A stretch of 64,000 nt of DNA. Source: Chryseosolibacter histidinae (lineage in GTDB: Bacteria > Bacteroidota > Bacteroidia > Cytophagales > Cyclobacteriaceae). The DNA lies in the NCBI RefSeq assembly GCF_018598225.1, contig NZ_JAHESF010000023.1, forward strand, positions 1 through 64,000. Reading direction: 5' to 3'. Positions 53,795 to 63,801 of this stretch are shown here, one piece after another. Both the position numbers and the translations under genes were made by a program. A model generated the notes under the pieces. The model was not told the origin of the DNA, ran no database searches, and saw nothing but the letters and a program-made list of their open reading frames with translations. Each line of letters opens with the position of its first letter. Within the stretch, counting starts at the first letter, position 1.

Positions 53795-56700
53795 ATGAAC
53801 GATTCAATACCTGACAGGCGCAACCGCACGGCAGCCTGTAATATAGGTCCGGTGTTTTGCAAGGCCGGCCTTGTTTTGGCCTTTTCGCTGTTAGTTACTA
53901 CGTTGTTTGCACAGAACTGGTATCCGGACCTTGATGGTGATGGATTCGGTGATGGATTTACCACACCAGTGGTTTCACCGACACAGCCTCCGAACCATGT
54001 GCTCAACCCGCTGGACTGTAACGATGCCCTGCCCAACAATTCGATCTGGAGCTGGGTGGGGGCGAGTCCTGTTTCGTCCGCTTCCATTACCATGACCAAG
54101 CTTGCGCTTGCACCGGATGGAACACCGTTCGCCTTATACCAGGATTTTGCCACCACAGACAAATATGTTAGAAAATTCAGCGGCGCTGCGTGGACGGCCG
54201 TTGGAGGCAGTCCTATCACCACCACCATCGATCCCATTGAGATCCAGCAGCCTGATATGGCGGTCAACAGTCTCGGCGAGCCTTATATATGTTTCCTGGA
54301 TTTCGATGCCGGTGTTGCCAGCAATAACAAAGCTACTGTGCTGAAATTCGACGGCACGCTGGGCCAGTGGGTACTGGTGGGAAGCCGGCGGTTTTCGGCC
54401 GAGCTGGAGCCTAACATCAACATACGCATCATGCTGCACAACGATGTGCCGTATGTGATCTTCGGAGAAGGCGCGGCCCGCACCATGACGGTGATGAAAT
54501 TTGACGTGGGCACAGGCAACTGGGTAAACCTGGGCGGCACCCTGATGGGTATCGTCAGTGACTACGTGCCCGCCTTAGCCGCCCGAGGCAACATGCTGTA
54601 CGCCGCCGTGGTGGACAGGAACGCTTCGTTTGACGCCAACACCTTGAAGACGATCGTGCTCAGCTGTGATATCTCGGCCCCGGTGCCGGCGTGGACGCAG
54701 GTCGGTACGGGCGCGTTTCCTTATTATACATCGTCTGGTAATGAAACCCCCAGGATCGCGGTCAGCAGCACGGGCATTCCGTACGTTGCCTATTATGACG
54801 ATGACCTGAACCAGGTGATCGTGCAGAAGTATGAAAGTGGTGCATGGGCGCCGGTAGGACCATCGGGTAACGCTTACGTACATTCGGGAACGGCCTCTTA
54901 TGTTGACCTGGCGGTCGATAACCAGAATGTACCGGTGGTAGCATTCCAGGATAATGTGGCAGGGAAAATTGCATTGAAGAAGTTGAGCGCTTCCGGCTCC
55001 TGGAGTGTGGCATCTACACCTTCGATCAATGGTATTCGGCTCTCCCTTGCCATCTCCGCTTACACCAACGCTCCGTACCTGGCATTTAAAGACAGCGGCT
55101 CTGAAAAAGCGGTGGTCTACTCCGTGGCGCCGCAGATCGATCTGCCCGTGATCTCCAGCATCACCAGCCCGCAAGCGTTCCTGTGTACGGGAGAGAGTGC
55201 TATTGTTTCACTCACCGGCAACCTGAACCACGCTGCCCGGTGGAAGTGGTATAGTGGTACCTGCGGCGATGCATTGTCGGAGGTTACACCCATCGATCCT
55301 GTTGCCAGAACATCGATCAGCGTGTCGCCTGGTGTTACCACCACTTATTATGTAAGGGGTGAAGGCAATTGTATCAGCGCGTCGGCCACCTGTACGGTGT
55401 TCACCGTAGGCGTTACACCAAAACCTACCTGGTACCAGGATAGCGATGGAGATGGCCTGGGCAACGCCACCGCTTCCACGCTGATCGATTGCGGCCCACA
55501 ACCGGGCCACGTGATCAACAATGCCGACTGCAACGATAATTCGGTCAACGCGTCATCGTGGGATGTGGTGGGCGGCGCAGGTTTCGCCACAGGCCCCAAC
55601 GCTGCGGGTGCCCCGAACGTTGTGGCGATCGCTTTCGACAACAGCAACGCGCCATTTGTGGCCTACCGCGATGCTTCAACCACACCCACCGCCGGCAAGG
55701 TTACCGTGATGAAATATGACGGCATACAATGGGTGCTGGTAGGCACAGCAGGATTCTCTTCAGGTGCTGCCACCTTTGTGAACATCGCCTTTTACGGCAG
55801 CACGCCCTATGTGGCTTATATCGACGGCGGTAAGGTGAACGTTAAAAAATTCGACGCCGGAAGCTGGGTGACGGTGGGTGCCACCAACTTTTCAGCTGGA
55901 ACAGCCACCAGCCTTTCCATGGCCATGAACATCAATGACGGAACACCCTACGTTGTTTATACGGATGGCACAAGCTCGCCGGCCAGCAGGGCTACGGTGA
56001 TGCGGTTCAACGGCACGCTTTGGGAGGTTGTAGGTGTTGCCAACTTTACCACAGCCGCTGCCACCAGTAACGCCATCGCGATCGACTCACGGGGCACACC
56101 TTATGTTTCTTTTGCAGACGGCACTGTTACCACCAGGCTTAGTGTGATGAAATTCAATGGCGTAGCCTGGACGGTTGTCGGCGCCACAGGTATTTCAGTT
56201 TCGGCTGCAACCTTCACTTCCATCAAAGTTGATAGCCGCGGCGTTCCGTATGTAGCTTACCGCGATGCCGGTGTGAGCAGCGGCAGGGTTGTGGTGCACA
56301 AATACGTCAGTGGAACAAGCTGGACTTTGGTAGGGCCTGCCGGCGGTGTGTCAGCTGCGGCAGCAAGCTTTGTAAGCCTGGCCCTCGATAAGGGCGGCGC
56401 GCCTTATGTGTCTTACACGGAGGGCTCGATTGGTAAGACGATGAAATACAACGGTGCAAGCTGGACTGCTGTGGGCACTTCCGTTTTACCAACGGGTGTT
56501 ACGCTTGTCGACGATATGTCTATCGGTGTGAATGCCACCGGCGTGCCTTACGTGGTGTTGCGATCACTGACACCCGCGGCTGTGGCGAACAGGATCTCTG
56601 TGATGAAGATGGGGCCGGCGGCGAACCTTCCCGTTGCAACAGACATAACCTCCACAAGACCGCACTTTTGCCCGGGCACTATCACCAGCGCTACATTGAC

Positions 56701-59700
56701 CGTTGTAGGGAGTCTTAATGATGCTACAGAATGGAAGTGGTATAAGGGCGCATGTGGTGGCGGCACCGCGCTGACACCGGCCTCGGCGACTACAGTTGAC
56801 ATCACGGCAGAAAGTACACCGGGAACCGATGTTACATATTATGTACGGGGCGAAGGTGCCTGTATTGCTTCGGTTACCTGCGCCAACAACCTGATGATCC
56901 GTACCAGGGTCAACCCATCGATCACCAGTGCGCCACCGCTGGCCGACCGGGAAGTATGTGAAGCAGTCACGGGCGTGACGGCCTTTGCCATTACGGCGAT
57001 AGGAGATGGCGTGAGCTACCAGTGGCAAAAAGATGGCACCAATGTCGGCACCAACGCCAACAGCCTGAGCCTGCCCTCACCGATAGCCATAGGCGATGCT
57101 GGCATATACAAAATAACAGTGACGGGTACCTGTGCTACACCGGCGCCCGTGACAGATGATGCTGAGCTCACCGTACGCGCGTTGCCGCGGATCGTGAGTG
57201 CCCCGATGAGCGATAAAGAAGTTTGTGAGAATGCTACGGGTGTAACTGACTTTACCATTACCGCTGCCGGTTACGATGTGCATTACCAGTGGGAGAAGAG
57301 TGGTTCGCCCGCGGGTACCGATGATCACACTTTCGATCTGCCTGCAACGATGGCGACGGGCGATGCCGGTACTTACAAGGTGACCGTCACTGGCCACTGT
57401 GCTACGCCCGCCCCCGTGACGGACGAAGCCACGCTGACCGTGCGTGAGCTGCCGCGCATCACGGGCGGTCCGATGGCCGACAAAGACGTTTGTGAAAATG
57501 CTACCGGTGTTTCTGACTTTATGATTACGGCTACCGGTTATAATTTACATTATCAATGGCAGAAGAACGGAACACCTGATGGCATTGACGCGAGCAACTT
57601 CGATCTTCCTGCAACGATGGCAACAGGTGATGCTGGCACTTACAAAGTAACCGTTACCGGTTTCTGTGCTACGCCGGCTCCGCTGACGGACGAAGCCACA
57701 CTCACCGTACGTGAGCTGCCGCGGATCACGAGTGCCCCGATGAGCGATAAAGAAGTTTGTGAGAATGCTACGGGTGTAACTGACTTTACCATTACCGCTA
57801 CTGGTTACGACGTGCATTACCAGTGGGAAAAGAATGGTTCACCCGTGGGTACCGATGACCATTCCTTCGATTTGCCTGCAACGATGGCGACGGGCGATGC
57901 CGGTACTTACAAGGTGACCGTCACTGGCCACTGTGCTACACCCGCACCTGTGACGGACGAAGCAACGTTGACCGTGCGCGAGCTGCCGCGGATCACGGGT
58001 GGTCCGATGGCCGACAAAGACGTTTGTGAAAATGCCACCGGTGTTTCTGACTTTACGATTACGGCTACCGGTTATAATTTGCATTACCAATGGCAGAAGA
58101 ACGGAACGCCTGATGGCATTGACGCGAGCAACTTCGATCTTCCTGCAACGATGGCAACAGGTGATGCTGGCACTTACAAAGTAACCGTTACCGGTTTCTG
58201 TGCTACGCCGGCCCCGCTGACGGATGAAGCCACACTAACCGTACGTGAGCTGCCGAGGATCACGAGTGCCCCGATGGGTGACAAGGATGTTTGTGAGAAC
58301 GCCACCGGTATCGCTGGCTTTACCATTGCGGCCACTGGTTACGACCTGCATTATCAATGGCAGAAGGATGGCGCACCCATTGGTACCGACGATGATCACT
58401 TTGATCTGCCCCCAACAATAGCAACCGCGGATGCCGGTACCTACAAGGTTACTGTTACAGGCCTTTGCGCGACGCCAGCTGCTGTGAGCGACGAGGCTAC
58501 GCTGACCATTCGTGCTTTGCCGAGAATCACAAGCGTACTTTCGGACGTCACACAATGTGAAGGAACTGATGTGACCTTTACCGCGACTTTTGGCGACGCG
58601 ACTACCCAGGGGCAGTGGCAGAAAAACGGCACCGATCTCGCCGGTGCCGTAGGGAACACGCTTACGCTGACAAACCTGTTGCCCGCCGATCAGGCTACCT
58701 ATACCGTTGTTGCAACAAATGCATGTGACAACATCACGGGAGCCCGCCGATCTGCTGCGCTCACCGTTGAGGCAAAACCTGTTATTGTTACAAGCCCTGC
58801 AGACCTCAACGCCTGCGATGGCGCTGCCAATGTTACTTTTTCCGTATCCGCTACGGGCGCCGGCGTACGTTATCAGTGGCAGACCAACAACGGCGCTTCC
58901 GGGACATGGCGCGACATTACAGGAGAGAACGACCGGCAACTGGTAGTGAACAATGTCAATAATTCACTGCATAACCGTTTGTACCATGTGCTGGTCGGTG
59001 GTACCTGTGGCCCGGATGTGACCTCAGCCGATGCACGACTGCTGATCAGCGCCGTGGGTGCTGTTACGTTGCACCGGGAAAATCCCGCCGCAGCCAATGA
59101 CCCCGCCGCTACGGTCGTGTGCGCGGGAAGTGAAGCAACCTTTACAGGAGTCGTCACCGGTACGGCTACGGGCTACAGGTACCAGTGGCAACAGAACAAT
59201 GGCAGTGGCTGGACTGACATCACCGGAGAGACAGGCCGTTCAATGACTCTATCATCCATACCCCAGGCGGTCAATAACACCAGCTACCGCGTGGTGGCGG
59301 GTAATCCCGGTTGTACACCGGTACCTTCTGCTGCAACGCTCATCACGGTGAATGCCCTGTCGAACATCACTGCCCATCCCACCGATGCTGTTACCTGTGA
59401 AGGTGGCTCGGCCCGGTTCACTGTTTCAGTCACCGGCACCGCATTGGCGTATCAATGGCAAATGCACAGTGGCGCCGCATGGGAGAACCTGCCCGGTGCC
59501 GTTAGCCCGGAGCTCAACCTGCTGCACGTTTCCAGCGTCATGAACGCATATCAGTACCGTGTGATCGTGGATGCTGCGGGCTGTACCCCCGTCACTTCTG
59601 ACATCGCCGATCTGACGGTAAGCCGTTTGCCGGACATGATCGCACCACCAGCCCCCGCTGAAGTATGCATGGACCAGAATGCCGTATTCACCGTGATCGC

Positions 59701-60214
59701 CGAAGGCAGTGACATCTCATACATCTGGGAAGAGAATCGCGGTAGTGAATGGACAGCGCTGAGCGGTGAAAACTCGGCTTCATTGCTCTTGCGCAGGGTG
59801 CCGCCCGCTATGAACGGATACCTTTATCGCGTGCGGGTGATCAGCCCGGGCTGTACGCCCATTACTTCAGGTGGCGCGCAGCTGATCATCAACACACAAC
59901 CGGGCCAGACGGGATGCTCGCAATCCCTGCTGATCTCCGAGGGTGTATCGCCGAATGGCGACGACCAGCTGGACCGTTGGATCATCGAGGGCATCGAGCT
60001 GTACCCGAACAATAACGTGAAACTTTATAACGTATGGGGCGACCTCGTCTTTGAGCGCAAGGGATACGACAATGAGCTCCATGCGTGGCGCGGAGAGACC
60101 AACAAGGGGTTGAAGATAGGGCAGGAGGCGCCTGACGGAACTTACTTCTATTTTATCGACCTGGGTAACGACAACGACTCCGTGCTGAGAGGATTTGTTG
60201 TACTAAAACGCTGA
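53795..60214 (+). CDS. Giant surface protein with propellers, Ig repeats and type B T9SS domain
   Basis: A 2139-aa protein. A signal segment lies at residues about 22-39 (CKAGLVLAFSLLVTTLFA). Two calcium-type loops (YPDLDGDGFGDG near 43 and YQDSDGDGLGNA near 545) each open a beta-propeller-like region (repeats such as GTPYVVYTDG...VTVMKYDG..WVLVGTAGF, about 80-450 and 590-930). From about 1035 to 2030 come Ig-like modules with YQWQKNG cores; five of 89 aa are near-identical in pairs. The last 95 residues are a type B (gliding-associated, CHU_C-like) domain: EGVSPNGDDQLDRWIIEGIELYPNNNVKLYNVWGDLVFERKGYDNE...WRGE...APDGTYFYFIDLGN...RGFVVLKR. Type B cargo works with a dedicated PorP/SprF protein, encoded 3 bp downstream. 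Confidence 0.9.
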   Translation: MNDSIPDRRNRTAACNIGPVFCKAGLVLAFSLLVTTLFAQNWYPDLDGDGFGDGFTTPVVSPTQPPNHVLNPLDCNDALPNNSIWSWVGASPVSSASITMTKLALAPDGTPFALYQDFATTDKYVRKFSGAAWTAVGGSPITTTIDPIEIQQPDMAVNSLGEPYICFLDFDAGVASNNKATVLKFDGTLGQWVLVGSRRFSAELEPNINIRIMLHNDVPYVIFGEGAARTMTVMKFDVGTGNWVNLGGTLMGIVSDYVPALAARGNMLYAAVVDRNASFDANTLKTIVLSCDISAPVPAWTQVGTGAFPYYTSSGNETPRIAVSSTGIPYVAYYDDDLNQVIVQKYESGAWAPVGPSGNAYVHSGTASYVDLAVDNQNVPVVAFQDNVAGKIALKKLSASGSWSVASTPSINGIRLSLAISAYTNAPYLAFKDSGSEKAVVYSVAPQIDLPVISSITSPQAFLCTGESAIVSLTGNLNHAARWKWYSGTCGDALSEVTPIDPVARTSISVSPGVTTTYYVRGEGNCISASATCTVFTVGVTPKPTWYQDSDGDGLGNATASTLIDCGPQPGHVINNADCNDNSVNASSWDVVGGAGFATGPNAAGAPNVVAIAFDNSNAPFVAYRDASTTPTAGKVTVMKYDGIQWVLVGTAGFSSGAATFVNIAFYGSTPYVAYIDGGKVNVKKFDAGSWVTVGATNFSAGTATSLSMAMNINDGTPYVVYTDGTSSPASRATVMRFNGTLWEVVGVANFTTAAATSNAIAIDSRGTPYVSFADGTVTTRLSVMKFNGVAWTVVGATGISVSAATFTSIKVDSRGVPYVAYRDAGVSSGRVVVHKYVSGTSWTLVGPAGGVSAAAASFVSLALDKGGAPYVSYTEGSIGKTMKYNGASWTAVGTSVLPTGVTLVDDMSIGVNATGVPYVVLRSLTPAAVANRISVMKMGPAANLPVATDITSTRPHFCPGTITSATLTVVGSLNDATEWKWYKGACGGGTALTPASATTVDITAESTPGTDVTYYVRGEGACIASVTCANNLMIRTRVNPSITSAPPLADREVCEAVTGVTAFAITAIGDGVSYQWQKDGTNVGTNANSLSLPSPIAIGDAGIYKITVTGTCATPAPVTDDAELTVRALPRIVSAPMSDKEVCENATGVTDFTITAAGYDVHYQWEKSGSPAGTDDHTFDLPATMATGDAGTYKVTVTGHCATPAPVTDEATLTVRELPRITGGPMADKDVCENATGVSDFMITATGYNLHYQWQKNGTPDGIDASNFDLPATMATGDAGTYKVTVTGFCATPAPLTDEATLTVRELPRITSAPMSDKEVCENATGVTDFTITATGYDVHYQWEKNGSPVGTDDHSFDLPATMATGDAGTYKVTVTGHCATPAPVTDEATLTVRELPRITGGPMADKDVCENATGVSDFTITATGYNLHYQWQKNGTPDGIDASNFDLPATMATGDAGTYKVTVTGFCATPAPLTDEATLTVRELPRITSAPMGDKDVCENATGIAGFTIAATGYDLHYQWQKDGAPIGTDDDHFDLPPTIATADAGTYKVTVTGLCATPAAVSDEATLTIRALPRITSVLSDVTQCEGTDVTFTATFGDATTQGQWQKNGTDLAGAVGNTLTLTNLLPADQATYTVVATNACDNITGARRSAALTVEAKPVIVTSPADLNACDGAANVTFSVSATGAGVRYQWQTNNGASGTWRDITGENDRQLVVNNVNNSLHNRLYHVLVGGTCGPDVTSADARLLISAVGAVTLHRENPAAANDPAATVVCAGSEATFTGVVTGTATGYRYQWQQNNGSGWTDITGETGRSMTLSSIPQAVNNTSYRVVAGNPGCTPVPSAATLITVNALSNITAHPTDAVTCEGGSARFTVSVTGTALAYQWQMHSGAAWENLPGAVSPELNLLHVSSVMNAYQYRVIVDAAGCTPVTSDIADLTVSRLPDMIAPPAPAEVCMDQNAVFTVIAEGSDISYIWEENRGSEWTALSGENSASLLLRRVPPAMNGYLYRVRVISPGCTPITSGGAQLIINTQPGQTGCSQSLLISEGVSPNGDDQLDRWIIEGIELYPNNNVKLYNVWGDLVFERKGYDNELHAWRGETNKGLKIGQEAPDGTYFYFIDLGNDNDSVLRGFVVLKR
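57183..58516 (+). repeat. Five 267-bp tandem repeats in A-B-A-B-C order
   Basis: Units begin near 57183, 57450, 57717, 57984 and 58251. Units 1 and 3 start with GAGTGCCCCGATGAGCGAT, units 2 and 4 with GGTCCGATGGCCGACAAAG. The pairs 1+2 and 3+4 look like a recent 534-bp duplication. Each unit encodes an 89-aa Ig-like module. Confidence 0.85.
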
Positions 60215-60217
60215 GCT

Positions 60218-61153
60218 ATGATTAAAACAACACGGCTTGTACTGCTGCTGATCTTTTTCCAGGCCATGGCCCAGGCAGGTTATGGCCAGCAACGGGTCAG
60301 TTATGCGCAATACATGTTCAACGGCCTGATGCTGAACCCGGCTTATGCCGGCACAGACAAATATCCCAACATCACGGCGCAGGGAAGGCAACAGTGGCTC
60401 GGTGCCAAGGGTGCCCCCAACAGCCAGATGCTTTCGGCGCACATGCCCTGGCCACGCAAGCGCATAGGGGTGGGCATCATCCTGGAAAAACAGGGGATCG
60501 GCGTCACCGATATCTACAACGGCTATGTGATGTATTCTTATAAAATAAAGGTGAACCGGAAGAACGTGTTTTCCATGGGCATTCAGGCGGGTGTTACCAC
60601 CTATCGCGAGCAGCTCACGGACCTGACGCTGCCTTCAGGTTCACAGGATCCTTCTTTTGCAAAAGACATCACCTATACCTTGCCCAACTTCGGTGCAGGT
60701 GTATACTACTATTCCAGCAGCCAGTTCTACGTGGGACTTTCGGTGCCGTCTATCGCACAGAATACACTCAAACGCGGCAACCCGCTCACCAGCAAGGAAG
60801 CGCGGCAGTACCTGCTCACGGGGGGATATCTCTGGAACCTCAGGCCCCATTTAAAGTTCAAGCCCAACTTCCTGCTGAAGGTGGTGAACGGCGCGCCCAT
60901 GAACCTCGACATCAACCTGAATTTTCTCTTTGACGAGGTATTGTGGCTGGGATGTTCGTTTCAGCTGAAGAACGCTGTGAACCCGATGGTGGAGCTGCAG
61001 GCAACCCAAAAGCTTCGCATCGGTTTCTCCTATGATATTCCTGTGTCGAGCCTTACGGAGTCGGGCTTTCGCTCGGGCTCCCCGGAAGTAATGCTGAACT
61101 ACAGGTTTGTGAAGCTGCTCAAGAACAGGGTGGTATCACCAAGGTATTTTTAA
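60218..61153 (+). CDS. PorP/SprF family type IX secretion membrane protein
   Basis: A 311-aa protein with a signal peptide (MIKTTRLVLLLIFFQAMAQAGYG) and an outer-membrane beta-barrel of the family: SYAQYMFNGLMLNPAYAGTDKYPNITAQGRQQWLGAKGAPNSQMLSAHMP, then VGVGIILEKQGIG...GYVMYSYKIKVNRKNVFSMGIQAGV, and YYYSSSQFYVGLSVPSI. SprF-like proteins are paired with type B cargo and hold or guide it at the cell surface. Here it lies 3 bp after such a cargo gene and 6 bp before the next gene, so it is almost surely specific for the 2139-aa protein. Confidence 0.93.
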   Translation: MIKTTRLVLLLIFFQAMAQAGYGQQRVSYAQYMFNGLMLNPAYAGTDKYPNITAQGRQQWLGAKGAPNSQMLSAHMPWPRKRIGVGIILEKQGIGVTDIYNGYVMYSYKIKVNRKNVFSMGIQAGVTTYREQLTDLTLPSGSQDPSFAKDITYTLPNFGAGVYYYSSSQFYVGLSVPSIAQNTLKRGNPLTSKEARQYLLTGGYLWNLRPHLKFKPNFLLKVVNGAPMNLDINLNFLFDEVLWLGCSFQLKNAVNPMVELQATQKLRIGFSYDIPVSSLTESGFRSGSPEVMLNYRFVKLLKNRVVSPRYF

Positions 61154-61159
61154 CAGGCT

Positions 61160-62800
61160 ATGAAATATTCCGTTGTGCTTGTGCTGTGCAGCCTGGCCTT
61201 TATGGCTCCGGCCCAGCAAAAGAAGGTATCTGAAAAACAAAAGGCGCGGTTGTCCAGGGCGGACCAACTGTTTGAACACGGACACTACGGTGAAGCTATT
61301 ACAGCCTACGAGGAAGTGCTGGAAGGAGACCGCCGCAACATGGAGGTGATGCTGAAGATAGCGGAGGCCAGCTTCAGGTTGCCTGACCTTGAACAGGCCA
61401 GTGGGTGGTATCAAGACGCCTTCGCGCAATCGGAGACCGGACTGCCCGAAACGGTGCCGGCACATCATCTCTATAACTATGCCGAGATCCTGTTGTCTGA
61501 AGAACAGTATGACGAAGCGCTGCGCTGGTTCGGTTTATACAAGCAACGTGTACCGGAAGACACCCGCAGCGAACGCAGGATCCGGGGTATTGCAAGCTTG
61601 CACGAGCTGAAGAAGGACGCCTCACAGTATAGCATCAGCGTTGTATCCTTTAATTCAGCGTATCCCGATTTCAGCCCTTCATTTTATGACAGCGGGCTTG
61701 TATTTGTTTCCGGCAGGCGAGAAGCCGCAGCTGAAAAAGAAAAGAAGGACGCGCGTGGCACCTACCTCGACCTTTATTATACGAAAACGTTGCCCGACAG
61801 CACCTTCTCGTCTCCCATCCGCATCAGCAACGCGCTGAACACGGATTTTCACGAGGGGCCCGCTGTGTTCTATGATGATGGCCGCAAGGTGATCTTTACC
61901 AGGAACAACCTGAACGACAAGCTGCGCCGGAGCGAAGAAGCGATCGTGATCCATCTCCAGCTCTTCGCCGCCGAAAAAGATGCCTCGGGTAAAACGTGGA
62001 AAACACCGGTGCTGCTCGCCATCAACAACAAGGATTACTCCATCGGCCACCCCGCCATCAGCAGCGACGGCCTTAACCTGTATTTTTCATCCAACAAACC
62101 CGGAGGTTATGGCGGCACAGACCTGTACGTGAGCCGGTGGGTAAACAACACCTGGAGCGCCCCTGAAAACCTGGGTGCCGCCGTGAACACCGAAGGCAAT
62201 GAAATGTTTCCCTTCGTTGCGGCAGACACCACGCTTTACTTCGCTTCCAACGGCCATGCCGGATTCGGGGGGCTGGACATCTATCGTTATAACCTGGCGG
62301 GAACAACCGAGGTAAAGAACATGGGCCACCCCGTCAACAGCAGCAAGGACGATTTCGGCCTGATCCTCGATGCAAAAACGAACACGGGTTACTTTTCGTC
62401 CAACCGCCAGGACATCAACGGCGATAGGAATGACAACATATATCGCCTCAGCATTGATCTTCCCCTTCCGCAGGCCAGTCCCGCGCCCGTGGTAGTGCAG
62501 GCTGAAACCGCAGATCCCGATGCCGATGTATACTACACCATACAGATCTTTGCGCTGCGGAGAAGCGAGGTCATCCGCAGAAGCCTTTTACAAGATCTGA
62601 AGCAGGTGCTGCTCCATGAAGGCAAGGATGGGTTCAACCGGTATACCTATGGCAAGTACAGCTCCATCCAGGGCGCCATCGAAATGTTGCAAAAGATCAG
62701 GGCCATGGGGTACAACGATGCCTTTGTGAGGCGGGAAGCACGGTACACGGAACTCTCCAAGAAACCCGGTATTGAGGTGGAAAAACTATACAAACACTGA
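61160..62800 (+). CDS. TPR/PD40 periplasmic protein of the T9SS cargo operon with SPOR-like end
   Basis: A 546-aa protein with signal peptide (MKYSVVLVLCSLAFMAPAQQ). Residues about 28-145 are TPR-like (RADQLFEHGHYGEAITAYEEVLEGDRRNMEV, YAEILLSEEQYDEALRWFGLYKQ). Residues about 165-430 form a PD40/WD40-like propeller (FSPSFYDSGLVFVSGR, HPAISSDGLNLYFSSNKPGGYGGTDLYVS, TLYFASNGHAGFGGLDIYR). In the T9SS relative PorE, the order TPR-propeller continues to an OmpA-like peptidoglycan-binding domain. Here the last 85 residues (YYTIQIFALRRSEV...FNRYTYGKYSSIQGAIEMLQKIRAMGYNDAFV) look like a SPOR domain, which also binds peptidoglycan. It follows PorP/SprF by 6 bp and likely anchors it to the cell wall. 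Confidence 0.82.
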   Translation: MKYSVVLVLCSLAFMAPAQQKKVSEKQKARLSRADQLFEHGHYGEAITAYEEVLEGDRRNMEVMLKIAEASFRLPDLEQASGWYQDAFAQSETGLPETVPAHHLYNYAEILLSEEQYDEALRWFGLYKQRVPEDTRSERRIRGIASLHELKKDASQYSISVVSFNSAYPDFSPSFYDSGLVFVSGRREAAAEKEKKDARGTYLDLYYTKTLPDSTFSSPIRISNALNTDFHEGPAVFYDDGRKVIFTRNNLNDKLRRSEEAIVIHLQLFAAEKDASGKTWKTPVLLAINNKDYSIGHPAISSDGLNLYFSSNKPGGYGGTDLYVSRWVNNTWSAPENLGAAVNTEGNEMFPFVAADTTLYFASNGHAGFGGLDIYRYNLAGTTEVKNMGHPVNSSKDDFGLILDAKTNTGYFSSNRQDINGDRNDNIYRLSIDLPLPQASPAPVVVQAETADPDADVYYTIQIFALRRSEVIRRSLLQDLKQVLLHEGKDGFNRYTYGKYSSIQGAIEMLQKIRAMGYNDAFVRREARYTELSKKPGIEVEKLYKH

Positions 62801-63220
62801 CCGGGACACATCTTTTAAGAGAAAAAAACAACTTTTTTCTGCGCCAGTTCCGCACGACGTTTTTTGACAGGTTATCGGCAATATGAAACCCTTTTGTTTC
62901 GGGTTAGCAAGCCTGGGTGGCTTCGGCGTTAACCATTGAACTTTGCACAATGGCCACAGAAATAGGTGTTTTAAAGACATTTATTTTTTCAAATCAAAGG
63001 ACTGGTTTGAAAAAATACGTCGTGTAATGCAGCATGAAACCTTTTGTTACCTCATTTTTTGGTAAAATCCGAATTCTGATCGCTGTAAAATGCGTCGATT
63101 CGGAGGCATGTATACCTATTGTTAATCCAGTTTATTGTTGAAACAACGATTATGTCATTATTTTCGTGAATCCAAACCCCGTAAATTCAAGAAGAATGGC
63201 TAAAGTAACCACCCGATTTT
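62801..63220. other. 420-bp intergenic region after the adhesin locus
   Basis: No gene seen. An AT-only inverted repeat (AGAAAAAA 62820-62827, TTTTTTCT 62833-62840) lies 20 bp after the last stop; it may act as a weak bidirectional terminator. The remainder is AT-rich. Confidence 0.4.
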
Positions 63221-63502
63221 ATGGACGGTTTTAAGATCGCAGGATCGCCTGGCCTCTCAGGCATCTTTCCCGGCAACGATACGATCAAGGATTATCCGAG
63301 CCTTTTTAAGAATTCTCTCACCGGTATTTTCAGGTGCCGGTTTTCCGATGGCACCTTCTTCCTGATCCACCAGGGCGCCCTGAATATCCTGGGCGTCGCG
63401 GCGGTCGCCACAGGGTCGCTGTATAACAGGGTTGCAGCTTCGGGCAGAGGTTCGGAGTTCATTGTGAAGATCCCGGATGCAACGCCTTATGCCGGGTCCT
63501 GA
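63221..63502 (+). pseudogene. Probable internally deleted PAS sensor histidine kinase remnant
   Basis: 93 codons. Residues 29-59 (LFKNSLTGIFRCRFSDGTFFLIHQGALNILGV) read like the start of a PAS domain, where NSxxGIFRxxxDGxFxxxNxAxxxxLG is usual. Residues 74-85 (SGRGSEFIVKIP) read like the very end of a histidine-kinase ATPase domain, where GxGSEFxVxLP is usual. The roughly 14 residues between them belong to neither. The simplest reading is that an internal deletion removed the rest of the PAS domain, the kinase core and most of the ATPase domain while leaving the frame open. A short genuine protein is the alternative. Confidence 0.45.
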
Positions 63503-63801
63503 TTTATATCCACCATAACAGACAGATCTAAGAAATACGATATGCTTATGCAACAAACAGATACAAAACCCCGTCATGAAAAAATGAAAACGCTGAACAC
63601 TATGGGAAAGCCTTTCGCCCAGGATCCACCGCAATAGCAGAAGGAGCCCTCCAAACCAATCACCCATTTTTAAGAGCCCATCCAAACAGCCATTGTACGA
63701 AGTACCTTGAGTTGAACTGTATTGCCTTTATTAAACGGATACTGGATTCTTTGGCGCCGCTGCGCCGCATAAAAAAGGAGATTCACTTACCTATTAAAAA
63801 G
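63503..63801. other. Region before the last, partial gene
   Basis: About 300 bp without a supported gene on either strand; a minus-strand frame (63257-63685) has no protein-like content. The leader of the next gene occupies the right end. Confidence 0.4.

Noticed and set aside
62820-62840. Terminator at the end of the adhesin locus
   Set aside because: The stem is only A-T pairs around four bases; not stable enough to list as a terminator with confidence.
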